Source of the DNA: Zopfochytrium polystomum
Taxonomy: Eukaryota > Chytridiomycota > Chytridiomycetes > Chytridiales > Chytridiaceae
Length of the DNA: 64,000 bases
Direction of reading: 5' to 3'
Assembly: GCA_025765615.1 (NCBI GenBank)
Contig: JAIVFJ010000002.1
Span: forward strand, 434,001-498,000
A program made the translations under genes and the position numbers. Within the stretch, counting starts at the first letter, position 1, and each line of letters begins with the position of its first letter. This document shows, one piece after another, positions 1 to 11,269 of this stretch. Under the pieces are notes generated by a model. It had not been told where the DNA came from and did not search any database. It saw only the letters and a list, made by a program, of their open reading frames with translations.

Positions 1-1
1 G

Positions 2-682
2 CACATCGACGCGCGGCTGACGGCGCACGGCGTCGCGCAGTGCGTGGCGGTGCGCGCGGCGACGGTCGACAGCGCGCGGTCGGCGATCCGCCCGCAGCTG
101 GTGGTCGTGTCGCCGTTCTCGCGCACGCTGCAGACGGCGCACATCCTGTTTGGCGGGCAGCGGGTCCCGTTCATGGTGCACGACGGCTGCCGCGAGCGCA
201 TCGGCCGCTTCACGTGCGACAAGCGCCGCAGCAGGTCCGAGATCGTCGCGGACTTTGCGAGGGTGTTTGCGGCGACCGGGGACGATATCGACTTTGACTC
301 GTTTGGGTACCCGACCGAGGCGGACGAGGCGTGGACCGAGGAGCGCGAGGCCGACACGGAGTGCTCGGCGCGCGCAGTGAAGATGATGCAGTGGCTGGCG
401 ACGCGCCCGGAGAAGGAGATTGCACTCGTCACGCACTCGTCGTGGCTGAAGCACCTGTTTAGGAACTTCGGCGGCACGACCGCCGAGAAGGACAAGCAGA
501 GCTTGCACAGGCTGGCGGGAAACGCCGAGATACGGACCGTTTGCCTCGCGATGCACCGCGGCTTTTACCCAGAGGGCGAGTGGGTCGACGACAACACGTT
601 TGTCCCCGCGCACGAGTCGTTCCGCAGGTATCGCTACGCCCCCTCGATAGAGGCCATTGCCGGCATGCACAAAAACCTTTGA
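2..682 (+). CDS. AT74-like histidine phosphatase (phosphoglycerate mutase superfamily), 5' truncated
   Basis: The frame is open from base 2 to a TGA at 680-682, so the N-terminus, including the expected RHG phospho-histidine motif, lies before the window. Visible family marks are LTAHG near the start, the SPFSRTLQTA block, a CRERIG...CDKRRSRSE block that in the family carries the acid/base glutamate, and VTHSSWLKHLF with the second catalytic histidine. The RERIG/CDKR spacing resembles the plant and fungal phosphoglycerate mutase-like proteins of the AT74 group more than glycolytic mutase. Members hydrolyse phosphate esters through a phosphohistidine; the substrate here is unknown. No intron is seen in the visible part. 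It converges on the copper oxidase gene. Confidence 0.85.
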   Translation, partial: HIDARLTAHGVAQCVAVRAATVDSARSAIRPQLVVVSPFSRTLQTAHILFGGQRVPFMVHDGCRERIGRFTCDKRRSRSEIVADFARVFAATGDDIDFDSFGYPTEADEAWTEEREADTECSARAVKMMQWLATRPEKEIALVTHSSWLKHLFRNFGGTTAEKDKQSLHRLAGNAEIRTVCLAMHRGFYPEGEWVDDNTFVPAHESFRRYRYAPSIEAIAGMHKNL

Positions 683-1023
683 GACCTCTCATTCATCGTG
701 GAGCTTCGGTGCCGAGGGGGTTTCGGGAGTTCCATGAATACACTGCATCCCTAAAGGTGGTGGACCAACGTCCCGCAGCCCTCAGCCTCCACAGCCTCCA
801 AAGTTCACCTTTGTCGACGCAATACTCTTGCGTGCCCGCGAAGATATGCAGATTACCCATGATCGTCCCCAGGAGTTCGTTGTTGCTGGGTCTTACGTAA
901 TGTATTTTCAAGACAAGGTAAACGAAGAAGAGACAAACAAAAAAAAGAAAAAAAAGAAAAAAAAAGGAAATAAAGAAAGGAACAGGAGCAACAAACGGAA
1001 AGAACGAACGATCACGGTCACGA
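683..1023. other. Convergent intergenic stretch with purine tract
   Basis: About 340 bases lie between two gene 3' ends. The only structure seen is a nearly pure A/G tract at about 935-1005, which reads as a pyrimidine tract on the minus strand. Probably 3' untranslated sequence of one or both genes. No gene is supported here. Confidence 0.6.
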
Positions 1024-3940
1024 TCACGCGGCGAACGGCGCCTTCACGACAAACGACGCGTCCTGCGCAAACTGCTCCGTCACGTCGTTGGCGGCCACGT
1101 GCAGCACGCCGCCGGCGTGGCGCAAGAACTTGGTCGCGTCGCTCAGCAGCCGGAACGACACGCCGTTGCCCGCCTAGCCCCGGCCGCACCACCGCAAACG
1201 ACGCCCCCGCCGCAAACGCCGGCGAGCTGTCGTTGCCCGCAAGCACCGCAGCGTCCCCGCCTCCGACCGCAAGCCCCACAAACCGCCCCGCCTGCTGTCG
1301 CGACTCGAGCGACACGCCCTTGCCGCCGCCGCCGCCCGTCAGCGCCGCCCGCACCACAAACGCCGCGCCCGCCCGGTCCGCGGCAGGGCTGCCGTCCGCG
1401 ATCGGCGTCGATCTTGACCGCGGCCGACCCGGCATCCGCGTGCACCCTGTACCCAGGGAAGTTTGCCGGCTCCAGGGCGACGGCGGCGCCGCCCGCCGGG
1501 TCGGCCCACCCGTCCGGCGCGGTCTCTGCGGCGACGGCGAGCGCGCCGCGCGGGCGGAACGTCGAGTCCTGCCGGAACAGCAGGTTCGCCGGGTCGGCCA
1601 TCGGCTGCGCGCGGAGCACGTTGTTCTGGTGGCGCAGGAACAGCGGCGGCTGCGAGCCCGCGAGCACGTACGTGTCGTGCTGGCCGAGGTTGCCCGGGCG
1701 CCGCGCAAAGGTCGCGGCGGCGGCGAAGGCGGCACTGCCGTCGTTCTTGCGGAGCACCACGGGCCGGTCGTTGGCGTTGCCGCCGCTGTTGTCGACGGTC
1801 AGGAAGCTGCCGGGGAAGTTGAGCGACTCGAACGAGACGAGACCCGCGTCGGAGAGGCCCTTGCGGAGGATGAGGGTCGAGTCGGCGCGATCGACGGCGG
1901 GAGAGGCGGCGCCGATGGGCGCGATTTTGAAGACGTCGTTTTGGTGCCGCACGCGGTTGCCGATAAAGTTGACGGGCTCGAGGCCGATGGCGGAGTCGAC
2001 CGTGTCGAAGACGACCCCGGGGGGCACGTCGGGTGGCGGCTGGTTGCTGGGGTCGTTCGTCTGGTCCTCTTCAAAGACCGTCACACGACCAGCCTCGCCG
2101 ACCACGAACGTGACGATCTGGGACGGCGAGGGAACTCCGGCGTCGTCGACCACGGTCAGGAGATAGCTGGCCGGAAGGAGCAGCGCGTTGCTTGCGGGAA
2201 TTTCGGCCGTGATCTTGGCGCCTGACTGCGTGAATTTGAGCGGAATGCGGCGCTGGTCTTGGTTCACCGAGTGGGTCTGCTCCGAGGTCTTGATGAGGTT
2301 GACAGCAGCAATACTGCGGTCGCTGCTGAGCGCCAGCGACACGGAGCCGCCCCAGGTGAGGTTGCCTTGGATGGATGTGATGTTGACGCGGGAGGCCCAC
2401 TGCACCTTGCCGTCCACCTTTTTGAAAAGGTACGGCGGGTAGTACATTTCCACGTTCAAGTTGTCCTGCGGTCCCGGGATGCCGCCGCCGCCAGTCAAGA
2501 CCGCACCGGACGGCATGAGGACGGTGGTGGAGTGGTAAGTGCGGATACGAGCAGCCGCGGCACCCTGCGCGCCACGCCTTCTTGTCGGGGTTCCAGATCT
2601 CAGGTCGCAAACACGGCATTGCCGTTGCCCGGCTCGGTGCCGACAATGGTGCCGCCGTCCGCGAGGACCTCTCCGTTCGGGAGCACCGTGAGCTTGAGCC
2701 AGTTGCGCTTGTTCGCCATCGGCGCGACGGTCTCGACCGCCGGCTTGGTGCCGTCCGAAATGTCAATGATCGTCGCGGCCGCGTTCGCTTCCAGCTTGTC
2801 ATAGTTGGTGTTTTGGCCGCCTCCAGCCACCAGCAGCTTGCCAGGTGTATACATTACGGCGGCGCCAGAGACGCCCATGCCAGGTCGGGATGGTGCCGAG
2901 CATCTGGATCGAGCCTGCGCCCTGGTCCGACAGACGCCACATTTGGTCATCGGTGACGCCAAAGACGCTGCCGTCGAGGTTGGTAAAGGCACGCGGGTAC
3001 CACCATCGGTTCCGCTTTGGGCCGAACGCCTCGGCGCTCGTCGCGCCGGGAAGCTTTTGCCATGCACCGAGGCCGTCGGAAATCTCCGGGGCGATGCCGA
3101 CGCCGTCGGTAACGTCGGGCTTGAGGTAGGCGTCCGTGTCGTAGTACTTAGCGCCGCCGAGCACGAGGATGCGGTTGTCTGGGCGGCGCATGACGGTGGG
3201 GTACCAGCGTTGCATGTTGACGTTGGGGCCAGCGACCAAGTTCTTGGAGGGCGGGTCAAAGATGGCAGTGGAGATGCTGGTCTTGCCGTCCGAGTTTCCG
3301 CCAACCATCAGAATTTGGCCGTCTTTCAAGGTGACAATGTTGTTGCAAAAGGAGTTGTAGGTCTGAACGCATCGTTCGAGTCAGTCGATCAGCTGAATTC
3401 TTGAAGCACTTTCTTGAAGCACGCCTTAACCAACACATTCTCCGTTTCACAATCGTATGGTTCCCTACACACAGACTCGCGCTCACGCACACCCACACAC
3501 CTCCACTCACTCTACCTCACTTATCACGCACACACACGCACACACTGTCTCACCTTCAGAGTAGGCGTACCGCTATGCGAAGTCTTGAGACCGGTCCCAG
3601 CAAACGGGTTCCAGTTGTCATAGTACAGGCCGCCCTGGGCGGCGACGCCGACGGGCGAGCCGAAGGAGAGCAGGTGGCCGTTGTCGAGAAGCAATACGTG
3701 GACGGGGATGACTGGCCACTCAACGACGGGACCGAACATGCCGCGGGCGTCAGCGTCGACGGCGGGCTGGGCGCGGCCGAGGAGAGTGTCGGCCGGCTGC
3801 GCAAGCTTGACAGGCGCGTCGCTACTGACCTGTACTTGGTTGCGGAAGACCGTGGCTGCAGAAGGGGTGCCGCCGGCCAAGAGGACGAGCAGCGCTGTTG
3901 CGGCGGCGGTAGTCGTGAGCATGGCGGGGCGTCCTGTCAT
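1024..3940 (-). CDS. Secreted copper radical oxidase (glyoxal/galactose oxidase type, AA5) with two C-terminal AbfB domains; frame broken in places
   Basis: Exon 1 (3940-3554) encodes a signal peptide (hydrophobic LLVLLAGG) and the first propeller strands; a CA-rich intron (3553-3363) follows; exon 2 runs to the TGA at 1024. Residues matching the family's Cu/Tyr-Cys site are visible: Cys in YNSFCNN, Tyr in RWYPT, Tyr-His in RTYHST and His in THSVN. A galactose-oxidase early-set (DUF1929) domain follows, then two beta-trefoil AbfB (CBM42-like) domains, each of three repeats with NFPG and RHQN motifs; the last ends in KAPFAA. The family oxidises aldehydes or primary alcohols to give H2O2; AbfB domains bind arabinofuranose side chains, so plant-wall action is likely. 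The frame changes near 2880, 2592, 2555, 1400 and 1175 while the protein stays recognisable on both sides: either assembly indels or a young pseudogene. Confidence 0.85.
3363..3553 (-). repeat. Intron 1 of the copper oxidase with CA/TG-rich low-complexity sequence
   Basis: The donor reads AAG|GTGAGA and the acceptor TTCAG|ACC on the minus strand. The intron holds an imperfect CA-repeat tract at about 3465-3548. At 191 bases it is long for this window, and the repeat accounts for much of the extra length. Confidence 0.7.
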
Positions 3941-4161
3941 TTGAAGACGACGTTGAGTGGGAATGGCTTTCTTCGGGGAGATGGGTGTGCAGGTGGGGTA
4001 GGTCTATGCGATTCGTTCCCGATGAGGAGGAAGTGAAGAGCCGACGCAGAAGGGTGTGCCAGGGTAGAAAGCTGCTATTCTACTCTATTTAGTGGGGAGG
4101 AAGGCGAGGACGATGGCTGCTTTTGAAGGGTGAGTGTGCAAGAGGGAAGAGGCGCCGCCTC

Positions 4162-4169
4162 CTCTTTAT
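4162..4169 (-). promoter_or_regulatory. Possible TATA element of the copper oxidase gene
   Basis: Minus-strand GTATAAAG lies about 225 bases upstream of the oxidase start codon. This is the only clear TATA-like word I saw in this upstream region; its distance implies a 5' leader of roughly 190 bases. Judged by motif and position only. Confidence 0.3.
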
Positions 4170-4662
4170 ACTCCCGCGCGGATGCGGTGCGTTGCATCGT
4201 GGGTGAGAACTATGACGACGATGAAGGTTGGATGTTCGGAGTGGCTCTGTCTGGTACCCATTCTCGCGTGGGCCGGCCAGTCATTGACAGTCGGAGTTGG
4301 GACGGAGAGAGAGGGAGAGTGAGAGATGGATGGAGAGATAGATAGCGAGAACTGGAAAAAGCAGGAGCGTTTTGAGAAGAACAAAAAAAAATGCGGCCGT
4401 GTCTTGTCGTGGTGCACCAAAAAAGGGCAAAAAACGGAAGCAAAAAAAAAGAAATTTTTATTTTGTTCTTTTCTCGCGCCGGCGCCAGTTCCTTTTGGAA
4501 GTGGCGGGTGGGTTCTTCTGTCGTTCCCAAACCAATCGCAGAGAGTGACGCAACAAAGCCCGCACTTGGACGCAGCCAGGCGCAAAACAAAACAAGAAAG
4601 AGCATGCACGAAAAAAAAAAAAAGCAGTGGTGGGTGGGGTGGTGCGGCTTTGAAAGGGGATG

Positions 4663-4718
4663 TGGCGTGTGCGTGTGTGTGTGTGTGTGTTGTGTGTGTG
4701 TGCGTGCGTGTGTGTGGC
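4663..4718. repeat. TG/CA microsatellite
   Basis: An imperfect run of TG dinucleotides, interrupted by CG steps, in the intergenic region. Alternating purine-pyrimidine tracts such as this are polymorphic and can adopt Z-form DNA. Confidence 0.85.
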
Positions 4719-4769
4719 TGGCTACTCCGCCGAAATTCCAGTCCAAAAAATGAAGCAAAAAAACCCCGA

Positions 4770-4801
4770 ATGCACGGGCAAGTAATTTCCCGCCCGTGCA
4801 T
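4770..4801. repeat. Perfect 10-base inverted repeat with 12-base loop
   Basis: ATGCACGGGC at 4770-4779 is the exact reverse complement of GCCCGTGCAT at 4792-4801, with a 12-base AT-rich spacer. It lies in the intergenic region about 830 bases upstream of the copper oxidase start. It could be a dimeric regulator site or an RNA hairpin; nothing nearby decides this. Confidence 0.7.
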
Positions 4802-5274
4802 GGAAAAAGTGGCTGTACATTTACTCCTGGATCTTGCGCCACAGCAGCAGGACAGAGGCCTGCTCGACTGTCGATTGGTCGATTGGCAGGCAGGCGGCTG
4901 CAGCAGCGGGCCCAACCACCGGCGGACAACATGCGTTTTTGCGTTTTCAGTTTCCGCTGGAGAGGGCTGATCCACAACGCCTGGCACAAAGCACATGAAG
5001 TGGTGGTGGTGAGAGACAGAGCGAGAAATAGACTTGGCGGAAGAAAGGCGCGGAGATTCGCTTCCTTCTCCGGATGGAAAAGGATGGAAAAGTGGGCAAA
5101 TCAAAAAAATGAGCGTTTCATCTTCGTCAGGTGGTGTGCCAAGTATTCTTTGAAAGAACCGGAGAAATGACATCAGAGTACGACGGAAAAGTTTGTTTGC
5201 TGCAAAAAAAAAAGACTTCATAACTTTCGTATTTATGCCATGTGTATCAATGAAAACGCAAGAAGAAGGACCGA

Positions 5275-5332
5275 TAGCGAGCGAGAGAGTGTGAGAGAGT
5301 AAGAGAGAGAGAGAGAGTGTGTGTGTGTGTGT
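5275..5332. repeat. GA then GT microsatellite
   Basis: A GA-rich run passes directly into a GT run, about 50 bases beyond the stop codon of the PARP/E2 gene and so probably in its 3' untranslated region. Confidence 0.8.
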
Positions 5333-5380
5333 GAAATCCAAAGCCACTTTCCCTGCTTCCTCTTTTCTGTGTGTGGTTCT

Positions 5381-8300
5381 TCAGCTGCCGAAATACTTGT
5401 CCCAGCCAGGAGGAACCTCCCATCCATGCGCCTGAGCTACCCGCACAAACGCCGAAATTGCCTCCGACGCCGAGTAGGGAACGTCGTGCCGATGGTCCAA
5501 CCTCGCAGGCTTCGGGTCCAGCGAGCATATGGCCATGCGGACCTGCAACAGCGCCGCCTCCACCGTATACGACGGCGACCAGTTTGTGTTGGTCAAGAGG
5601 TCCATGCAGATGGACCCGCCCGCCGTGACGTGGCCGCCACCTCCGTTGATGAACTGGAGCAGCCGAGGCTTGACTACTCGGATGAACGGCGGAGTGAAGG
5701 GGTGCTGCGGACCGAAGCGAATCTCGAGTGTCAGTCCTTCTTCGTACATTCCAACTCGCTGTTTGTTTGGGTTGTGGAATGGCTAGGTCAGCCGCGAGAC
5801 AAACGTCGATTCTCATAATAACTTACAACAAGATCTTTCGCCAGCGGAAGACTCTTGTCGAATGCCACGAGCCTGATCTGCCATTGGTACAGGTTGCTGG
5901 AGATGAAGGAAGAGTAGTTTGAAAAGTCAGGACAAACGACAGAAAGCGATTCCATCGCGGTTAGGAGGTTTACCTTATGTTCTCGAGGTCAATGGTCCAT
6001 CCACGCTGGTCCGCAGGCTGCGCCTCTTGCAGGCGTATCAGTTGCCGAAGCTCTTTGAGAATAGCCTTTGTGGCAGATGTCGTGGCATACGAGGGAGGCG
6101 GCATTGACGACAAATCGAGCTCTGCCGCTGGCGGCGCCTTTGGTAAAGGAGCCGAAACTGGAATTTCCACTGAATCATAATATTTTTCGTGAGTACAGGT
6201 TCAAACAAACATGGCTGTGGCTGCACCTTCTTCATCCTCGTCGTCAGTTAAGCCTTCCGCGAAGACCGCGTGATTTGCTCTCCAATTCGAGAGCTTGTAT
6301 CCTTGCGCTCGCCCAACAGGAATCCCAATCGCCTGCTGACCCATCCCTTTTGGTGCTCTAGCAGGATCAAGAGGGATGTAAGGTGCTGATTCATCAGAGG
6401 TTGTCGCTAAGCCCGCGGTCAAAGGGGCATCTGTCCCGACAAGCAGGTATCTTGTCTGAACCCAGTTTTCTAGAAAGAAGGTTGCTCAACATCATTTTCC
6501 GATTCATAATCTTACCATATTGCACGACAAGGTACGGGTTGGACGATCGAAACTTTTCGGGCAGGTTTATGATCTCGTTGACGCTTATAGCACTTGTGAT
6601 GGCGTACGTTCGGTTCTTCCATTGCGCAGACGATCTCGCGTACCCTTGTGATGTTGATAGTTCGAGTCCATGATCTGCATCATAATAAATTAGCCTTGCT
6701 CATAGTTTTCTCCAACTTCTTCTCACATATGCCGTCGCCGTATGCGCGTCCATGTAATACTTTCTTAAAGTTGAGCCCAGTTCTTATAATCGAATGCCAG
6801 TTTCCGTTGGGACTCCCTAAATGAATTGGTGCACTGTCAACGAACAATCTATACATAGAGCGTAGACAATTCTAACCATGGAACGCGTAGATTGTCTGAA
6901 ACTCTGCACAAAAACATTAGAGAGACAGCTGGTCGGAAACAAAAAATCTTACTTTTCTCAGTAACCTGAGCTCTTTCGCTCAAAAATTTGGCCTCTTTTT
7001 CAGGGGAGCCCATGACGAAGCGGAACTAGAAAACCCAATTAACGGGAATCACAAACAATTGTTTGACTCACTTGCTTATAGTTTGTAGGAACATTGGCGA
7101 TCATTTCTGCAGGATTTGTCAGCTCTTTGATGTAGCCACGGTTACTGCCAATAATCCATCGGAGCAAAGGATACAGCAGTTTATCGATGGAATCCAAAAA
7201 CGGTCTGAGACTGATGTCCAACGAAGAAACACGGTAGCTTTGTTCCTGGGGCGGCAGCAGGAGAGGATCGATCGGTTCTTCTTTTTCCTCTTCTTCTTCC
7301 TCGGCAATCTCTTCCACGGTATCAGGTATAATATCGGGTTCCTTCTCCGGTGGCAGCTCCATCAACTCCATGCCAAGCTTCTTTCTCAGCTCATTTGCCA
7401 TCACAGGGACCGACGGCATTTTTTCCATCAACGAAGCGAAAAGAGCAGTTTCCTTAGCCAAGTCCTCTGGGCCAGGGTTGAGACTGAAGCCAAAGTAATC
7501 CTTTCTGTGGACCAAGTATTGAGCCACACCGTTGTATTTGAACTGCAAGGGGGAACGCGGTGGAGACTCCAGTAGGAGATGCTCATTTGATAGAACCTCC
7601 TTAACTTTCAAAAACTGAAGATGTTTGTCCACTCGGATCTGAAGTAAAAGGATCAGAACATTGAAACAACTTTTCACAGCTGCGGGTTGGCTTACCTCCA
7701 GTATGTCGTCTTTTAGGAGCGGAACCGCATTCTCGCCCTCGAAACCATCAAGCCAATTCGTCGAATCTCCGAAAACACTTGCGCCATCCCATCCCGTAAT
7801 GTGGCCACTTGTACCTTCCAGAACGATTGTGGCGTTGTAACCCTTGCAACGACGTGAACAAAACGCAAAGCGACCCAATCAGCTGGCTTACCACGCCGGA
7901 TGGAAAAGGTGACAACGGGACGGAGCATACGGCAAAGGAAATAAGAAGCTCTACGACACTCGGATTGTGAAGAAGCTCTTGCTCAATCTTCGGACCAATT
8001 CCGACCTGGAGGTATTGGAATGTGCACAGCGTGGAGTCACAGATGTATGGACGGAGCGATTCGACCTCTGTGGTTGCAGAGAAATGTTTCACCAGAGTCA
8101 AATCACGCGAACCAACACTTACGGATTTCCGTTCGTTTATGACAAACAAGGCAGTACTTTGGTGCCAGGTGAAGTCGACGAAGAGAGTACAACATTACAG
8201 ACAGGGGGAAATTGACCTCGCGCGGGTCAACATGACTGACGAGCATATGCAGCGTTTTTCCAACTTCCTTCTCCTCACGATCGTCGTAATGGATGGCCTT

Positions 8301-9680
8301 CGATAGTATTTCATTGGTCAGCGTTTGATTGAGTGTACTGCGAGCATTCGAGAACAAGTACTCGGCGCCAGCCCTGCAGAGTCATTTCAGCAAAATTTTC
8401 CCGGTACACTAAGGACACACCAGTTAACTCCTCTTTCGATGCGGTAGTTGAGCAGGGAGAGGAATCTCGTGTTCAAAAGATCTGCCATAGTCCAGCTCAT
8501 GAGGAAGTCCTGAAAGAGACGCCCAGGATGCGATCCCTCCGACGACGAGTGAGCCACTTTGTTCGCGGTCATCGTCCGGAAGGCGACAAACGCATCCTCC
8601 ACGGCAAGTTTCGGGGTGGGACTGACAAACATTCGAAACTCTGGCTTTGGGTACATATTCTCCAGGTTTTTTCGGTCCACGTAAACCGAGCCAAATTTGA
8701 TGAGGAGAAGCTGTGAGAAGAGTTAGTTCACTCCTTGCATTCGTTTTTCCATTACCTACCAAGAAATGTTCGCTGCTAAGGTTCCACGCATCGAGCGTAT
8801 CTGGTCCAAATATTTCATTGAATGCCAATTGACTTATGGGAACGCTCATAGCAAGAATGAAGCCTTCATCGGCTTCGTGATGGAGAACACTTTGATGGGG
8901 TGAATAATGTTAGCATTAACTCAAAAGTCCACTGGGCCGTACGAGGAAGATATCCCGTGGGCTTTCAGCTCTTGCATATCCCTGCGCACAACTTTCCTCA
9001 AATGAGGCAGAGGGCCGGAGGCATGCCCAGAGTCAATCAGCATTCCATCGCTTTCGTAGCCGTCCTCCCCATCGTCGTCTTCCTCGTATTCCTCATCCTC
9101 GTCGTCGGAGCCGTCATGATCACCTGCATCAGACATCTCCTCGTCCTCAGGCTCAGTAACAGAGCCTTCGGCAACGTCGGCCTCCTTCGCGTTCGAAGCA
9201 GACTCCTCTGCTTTCGGCGCAGGCAGTTTGAAATGCTCGACCAACTTTGTTTCCAGCTTTTGAATAATGTCTTGCAGGCGACTGGCGGTGAGGTCGATGC
9301 CCTCGACGACCAGTCCGACTGTCGGGAGTGAGGCACGGTTGAACAAAAACACCGCCGAAAAACGCGTGAACACTACTTACTGTCGTCAGAGTCGTCGGAT
9401 GTAACGAAGATGAAGCCAGTAGAGGACGTTGGGTACGATTCGACGTTCGTGATGACGATAGAGAACTCAACCGACCGCGTGCCAGGCGCTTTGAATCTGG
9501 CAACGACCGATCCATCGTCGTCGCCGCCCTTAACATCTGGGAAAGGATGCATGAGATCAGCCTGTCGCAGTCACACAAGGAGCTATGATCGGTACTTTTC
9601 ATGTAGGTGGGGACGGAGCCACCATCGCAGTAAAAGGCAATAACTGCCTTGCGGTCGGCTAGAAACTCTTTCCGGCCCAT
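5381..9680 (-). CDS. PARP catalytic domain fused to a UBE2Q-type ubiquitin-conjugating (E2) domain
   Basis: A gene of about a dozen or more exons. The start (ATG at 9680) opens with MGRKEFLADRKAVIAFYCD; the next exons give a Val/Ser-rich segment and a very acidic stretch (about 9070-9160). After a long alpha-rich middle comes a PARP domain: HLGSPNGNWHSIIRTGLNF and VLHGRAYGDGI (6720-6830), then SNPYLVVQY and TRYLLVGTD (6450-6550). The last two exons hold a UBE2Q-like fold with GSICMDLLTNTNW (about 5570-5610), whose Cys is the expected E2 thioester residue, ending in GWDKYFGS. The family's His is present, but the third PARP triad position is not an obvious Glu, which suggests mono- rather than poly-ADP-ribosylation. 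The fusion ties ADP-ribose chemistry to ubiquitin transfer. The splice join near 8900 could not be settled. Confidence 0.85.
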
Positions 9681-10121
9681 TCGTCCGACCCTCTCTCGAC
9701 TCTTGCGATCGCTGAAGAGAAGTGAAATCCAGCGCCTGTGGGCAAAGCAAAAGGTGCTTAATGAGCAACTGCGCCGAGCTCCAAAGGCACAGTTTTCAAA
9801 CGATTTCTTGTCTCCTCGAATACCAGCCACACCTAAAACAAATGCAGGCAGGGAAATTAGCCTTCTTCTGCTCGGCCGCGCTGGGAAGGTCACTGCATGG
9901 CATCCAACAACCCTTAAGGCAAAGCAAGCAGTCTATTATTTAATTCCTGCAAAGCTCTAAGTCACTCGCGTTGAATTCGAAGCTTTATTGTTAAATCCTG
10001 AGGTAATTATTATTTGGGCAAGAAAGCTGCGTGGTTGGTACCCGAGCCAGGCGGGCTCGGATTCTCGAGTTGTCAGGTCGTCTCCCTTTTATTCCTGCAT
10101 TACTGATTTGTCGCCCCTCCC
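9681..10121. other. Intergenic between PARP/E2 fusion and TMA22
   Basis: About 440 bases hold the upstream region of the PARP/E2 gene and the 3' flank of TMA22. It is AT-rich around 9930-10020. I see no gene, repeat or clear promoter word. Confidence 0.5.
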
Positions 10122-11178
10122 TCAGTCCATATCAATATTGTCCTCAGGGATTTGTTTCCACGTCTTTCGGATGAGCTCGTAAATCTCGTCCTGCACGTCG
10201 CCCTGCACGACAATCTCGTCAAAGCCGGCTGGGTTTTTTGTCACCGACGACCCGCACGCAAACTTCGTCGCAAACAGCTTGGCCGCCTTCTTCAGGTCGA
10301 CATCTGACGGGCGGGACCCAAAAAAAAACAAAAATATCGCTTTAGCAATAATACATAGAAGGATTTTCGGGCGAAAACGCACCAAACACTTCGAGTCCCG
10401 CAACCGTTATTGTGCATTTTCGTTTTGTTCGTTCCACGCGTTTGATGGAGATGCGCGCCTCCTAGAAACGGAGAGCAACGGCTCGTAAGCTGGGCTGCAA
10501 AAACAGGAGAGAAATAAACAAACCTTGCGCTTCTTCTCCTTCTTCAGCTCCTCCTTCTGCAACGCATCCAGCTTCTCCGGCTTCTTTTCGTCCGCCTTTG
10601 CTCCGTCCGGCGCGTCGGAGGCGATTGACAGCGATGCGGCGCTTCCCTCCAGACCTGAGTAACCCCCACATGACGGATTATAGGGAAAAAAAGAAAAGTA
10701 CCCACGCGCCGTCAGAAGAGAGGGGACGATTCCATGAGGCTGCCACCGAGAAGAGAGGGTCGGAAAGTCACCTGTCGTCGCTGTCCCAGAAGACGATCCC
10801 TCTGCGGGTGCTGGAGCAGCTTCTCCCCAACAACTTGCGACGAGGGACGGGTGGTTTTGCGTCAGCCATGCACGACAGCGCTTAGCGGAGGGACCGAACT
10901 CGCAGAACTGCAGGGAAGTGGTGTATGGGGAACAACCGTGCGAGAAAGATGGGGAAGGTCAGCACTGCCACAGCTGCATCTACCAACCAGATCCATTACC
11001 TCGGTGGGAGCAGTGCAAACTATTCACGTTGCAGTGACGAACATTGATAGAAAGGTGTGCGTTAGGACGAGACGGCGGCGATCATGCGCTGCCAAAAGTA
11101 TGTACTTGGGCAGTAAAGAATGTCTGTGACCACGCGGGTGGTCGGTCTTGGTGCGCTGTCCACCTCTGTGTCCCCCAT
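10122..11178 (-). CDS. TMA22: Tma22/DENR, ribosome recycling and re-initiation factor
   Basis: Five or six short exons. The start ATG (11178) gives MGDTEVDSAPRP and then ILYCP|ICTAPTE|FCEFGPSAKRC, the N-terminal Cys-containing motif of DENR (family form LYCGVCSLPTEYCEF). A lysine-rich linker (10525-10655) leads to the SUI1 domain: ISIKRVERTKRK..TVAGLEVF, then DVDLKKAAKLFATKFACG and DEIVVQGDVQDEIYEL. The protein ends EDNIDMD at 10122. Tma22 pairs with Tma20/MCT-1 to recycle 40S subunits and remove tRNA after termination. The start lies only 91 bases beyond the stop of the TopBP1-like gene on the same strand. Nothing in the domain looks abnormal. Confidence 0.93.
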
Positions 11179-11269
11179 TCTTTGATTCTCAAAAGTGACA
11201 AGTTCGAGCAGCGATGTGATGTTTATTGGGTGGTATTCACAAAACGCAAGCATAGAAAGAGCAATACAT

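Larger units (their letters stand above)
3941..5380. other. Low-complexity intergenic region upstream of the copper oxidase
   Basis: Some 1.4 kb between the copper oxidase start and the end of the PARP/E2 gene, both on the minus strand. It holds a TATA-like GTATAAAG on the minus strand at about 4162-4169 (roughly 225 bases before the oxidase start codon), several poly-A runs, a TG repeat, a perfect hairpin and an AG repeat. A long minus-strand open frame exists here, but it consists of repeat-encoded Thr/His/Ser/Leu runs and I do not consider it a gene. Confidence 0.6.

Noticed and set aside
828..2225. Long plus-strand open frames opposite the copper oxidase
   Set aside because: GC-rich antisense shadows of the AbfB and early-set coding sequence, with Arg/Ala/Pro-rich low-complexity translation.
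4166..5347. Long open frame on the minus strand (393 codons)
   Set aside because: Its sequence is encoded by CA, GA and poly-A repeats (Thr-His, Ser-Leu, Phe runs) and resembles no family. It lies in the intergenic region.
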